Source: CAYGLF01 sp964350945
Lineage (GTDB): Bacteria; Chlamydiota; Chlamydiia; Chlamydiales; JAAZZY01
Length of the DNA stretch: 64,000 bases
NCBI GenBank assembly: GCA_964350945.1
Contig: CAYGLF010000001.1
Coordinates: 124,001-188,000 of the forward strand
Reading direction: 5' to 3'
The translations under genes and the position numbers were made by a program. Below the pieces are notes generated by a model. The model did not search any database and had not been told where the DNA came from. It worked only from the letters and a program-made list of their open reading frames with translations. Each line of letters starts with the position of its first letter. Positions within the stretch are counted from its first letter, which is position 1. Below, in pieces: positions 62,551 to 64,000 of this stretch.

Positions 62551-62829
62551 TTAGTTAAGAGCACCTTCTTCAGGGTTTTGAGATGAAAATGTTTCTGCAA
62601 TAGGGTGTCCATGAGTGTCCAGTTCAAGGCCTTGATTCCGTTTTTTGATGAGCACTTCAACTTTTTTCTCAGCTCCTTTAAGGTGCTTTTGGCATTGTGC
62701 AATCAAGCGATCAGCCTCTTCGTAATACTTCAAAGAATTGTCCAGTGAAAGCTCCGAACCGTTCATCAGTTGCAAAATTTCTTCTAACCGTTTAAAGGCC
62801 TCTTCAAAGTTTAACACGTTGTCTTCCAT
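62551..62829 (-). CDS. xseB: exodeoxyribonuclease VII small subunit
   Basis: The 92-residue product has the family core FEEAFKRLEEILQLMNGSEL and DNSLKYYEEADRLIAQCQK. It partners with XseA in degrading single-stranded DNA. The ATG at 62829 fits the family length; an ATG at 62847 adds six residues. Either way it overlaps the end of xseA, and dxs begins three bases after it. Confidence 0.93.
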   Translation of the reverse strand: MEDNVLNFEEAFKRLEEILQLMNGSELSLDNSLKYYEEADRLIAQCQKHLKGAEKKVEVLIKKRNQGLELDTHGHPIAETFSSQNPEEGALN

Positions 62830-64000
62830 TGTCTTGGTGTACCCCATCTATGACCGCTTCACAATAACCGTCTTTTAATATCAGCTTGACTCTTTGTTTT
62901 AAAGAAATCTTTTGGACAGATAATATAGCTGAATTTTGTTTTTCATCAAAGACAATACTGTAACCTTTGTCAAGAACTTTTTTAGGATCAATCGCCTTTA
63001 AATGAATAGAAACATTCTCAAATTTACGCTGAAAATTTTGTAAATTAGCCTGCATTTTATAATCAAATTTTTCCTGGATTTGTTTTAGGCGAAAACCCAT
63101 TTTTTGAATATGAGATTCAGGACTGATAGCTTGAGCTCGCATCCACAAGCGCTGCAAGCGCTCTTTTCGTCTGTGGAGGCCCCCTTCCCATGCCCGCTCA
63201 ATAAGAAGTTGCATTTCATCAACTCTTTGATCAAAAAAACGTAACATATTTTGAGGAGACTGCAAATGAGGGTTGTTTAAAAGTGCCGTTAACTTTTCAC
63301 GTCTTGTTTTTAATGCTTGCCTTAGAAATTGATTGATCTGTGTTAAGGTATTACTTAAAAAGCGATCCGCTACTTGTTTTTCAGCTAAAACAAGCTCAGC
63401 TGCAGCTGAAGGAGTGGGTGCTCTAAGGTCAGCCACCAGATCAGCAAGTGTCGTATCGGTTTCATGGCCAATCGCCGACACAACGGGGATATGACTTTTA
63501 TGGATACTTTCAATGACACAGGGTTCATTAAAAGCCCACAAATCTTCAATGCTTCCCCCTCCTCGACCCACAATGATGACATCAGCGAGCTGAAAGTGAT
63601 TCATTTCATCTATTGCCTGGCTTATTTCTTCAGCCGCTCCCTGCCCTTGAACTTTGACTGGATTAAGTAAAACTCTAAATCCGTGAGCACGCCGGTTTAA
63701 AATTTGCAATATGTCAGAAATAACGGCCCCTGTTGGACTCGTTATAACTCCAATCGTCTTAGGAAAGGTGGGTAGTTTTTTCTTACAACTCGCCTCAAAC
63801 CAGCCCATTTTCAAAAATTTCTCTTTGCGGTCATTTAAAAGTTTTAAAAGCTCACCGACCCCAGCAAGCTGTAAACTTCTCACAATAATCTGATAGTTTC
63901 CCCGAGGAGGATAGACATTCAACTCACCGACAATTTCAACTTGATCTCCGTTTGCGGGGTCCACTCTGAGATGCCTTGCATCAGCTTGAAACATCGCACA
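62804..64000 (-). CDS. xseA: exodeoxyribonuclease VII large subunit, 5' end outside the window
   Basis: XseA is the catalytic subunit of exonuclease VII. The visible 398 codons start inside the N-terminal OB-fold (GELNVYPPRGNYQIIVRSLQ), and the frame stays open to the window edge, so the true start is beyond 64000. The catalytic domain shows GVITSPTGAVISDILQILNR, VIIVGRGGGSIEDLWAFNEP and SAIGHETDTTLADLVADLRA; a long coiled C-terminal part follows. xseB overlaps its stop by 26 bases. Confidence 0.95.
   Translation of the reverse strand, partial: CAMFQADARHLRVDPANGDQVEIVGELNVYPPRGNYQIIVRSLQLAGVGELLKLLNDRKEKFLKMGWFEASCKKKLPTFPKTIGVITSPTGAVISDILQILNRRAHGFRVLLNPVKVQGQGAAEEISQAIDEMNHFQLADVIIVGRGGGSIEDLWAFNEPCVIESIHKSHIPVVSAIGHETDTTLADLVADLRAPTPSAAAELVLAEKQVADRFLSNTLTQINQFLRQALKTRREKLTALLNNPHLQSPQNMLRFFDQRVDEMQLLIERAWEGGLHRRKERLQRLWMRAQAISPESHIQKMGFRLKQIQEKFDYKMQANLQNFQRKFENVSIHLKAIDPKKVLDKGYSIVFDEKQNSAILSVQKISLKQRVKLILKDGYCEAVIDGVHQDNGRQRVKL

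Overview
The window comes from a member of the phylum Chlamydiae, most likely an environmental ('Parachlamydiales-type') chlamydia rather than a Chlamydia pathogen. Gene order supports the phylum: prfA-prmC-ffh-rpsP-trmD-rplS-rnhB, a fused glycyl-tRNA synthetase, rnhC next to a short rodZ, hflX next to a PhnP-like hydrolase, tadA with its small partner, xseA-xseB-dxs and gatCAB. The environmental affiliation is inferred from a citrate synthase gene, tandem effector-like genes without homologues I recognise, and a tdh-kbl pair. Coding density is high and genes run in tightly packed, often 4-bp-overlapping strings. I found no tRNA, rRNA, CRISPR array, insertion sequence or prophage.

Layout. 1-4.2 kb: rpsO (own promoter and terminator), pnp, miaB. 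4.3-9.9 kb: an accessory block of three related genes, each combining ankyrin-like repeats and a C-terminal HPD (J-domain-like) segment; at least two also have a hydrophobic central region. The third is broken by one frameshift. 10-18 kb: hflX, a PhnP-like hydrolase, an MnmC-like FAD oxidoreductase, two uncharacterised genes, the mdh-gltA operon and a GT2 glycosyltransferase. 18.2-24 kb: glyQS, then a cysteine-rich coiled-coil membrane protein and two Inc-like paralogues. 24-30.4 kb (minus strand): DCC protein, dnaG, metG, an omega-like protein, gmk, yicC, a four-helix membrane protein. 30.5-33.7 kb: a PP2C-type phosphatase and two uncharacterised membrane proteins. 33.7-39.2 kb (minus strand): the translation and secretion cluster. 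39.3-40.1 kb: a decayed spermidine synthase gene. 40.1-44.6 kb: rhomboid-like protein, tadA, a structured leader or small RNA with a consensus promoter, a DUF368 transporter coupled to rodZ. 44.6-50.5 kb: rnhC-recN and gatCAB. 50.5-54 kb: xerD and two tandem TagF-like transferases. 54-64 kb (minus strand): a long operon-like run xseA-xseB-dxs-nadK-kbl-tdh-ugd-ispA-holA-zinc-ribbon gene; xseA runs off the right edge.

How it fits together. Most of the window is housekeeping: translation (rpsO, rplS, rpsP, rpmE2, prfA, prmC, glyQS, metG, gatCAB, tadA, trmD, miaB), replication and repair (dnaG, holA, recN, xseAB, rnhB, rnhC, xerD) and central metabolism (mdh, gltA, dxs, ispA, nadK). Between these blocks sit lineage-specific genes that look like host-interaction proteins: ankyrin plus J-domain proteins, bilobed hydrophobic proteins and a eukaryote-like phosphatase. 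The ankyrin/J-domain family (4.3-9.8 kb) is the best candidate for an undescribed system. The structured transcript at 41.8-42.1 kb and the decayed speE are the best non-coding observations. Functional statements about secretion or host targets are inference; nothing in the DNA proves them.
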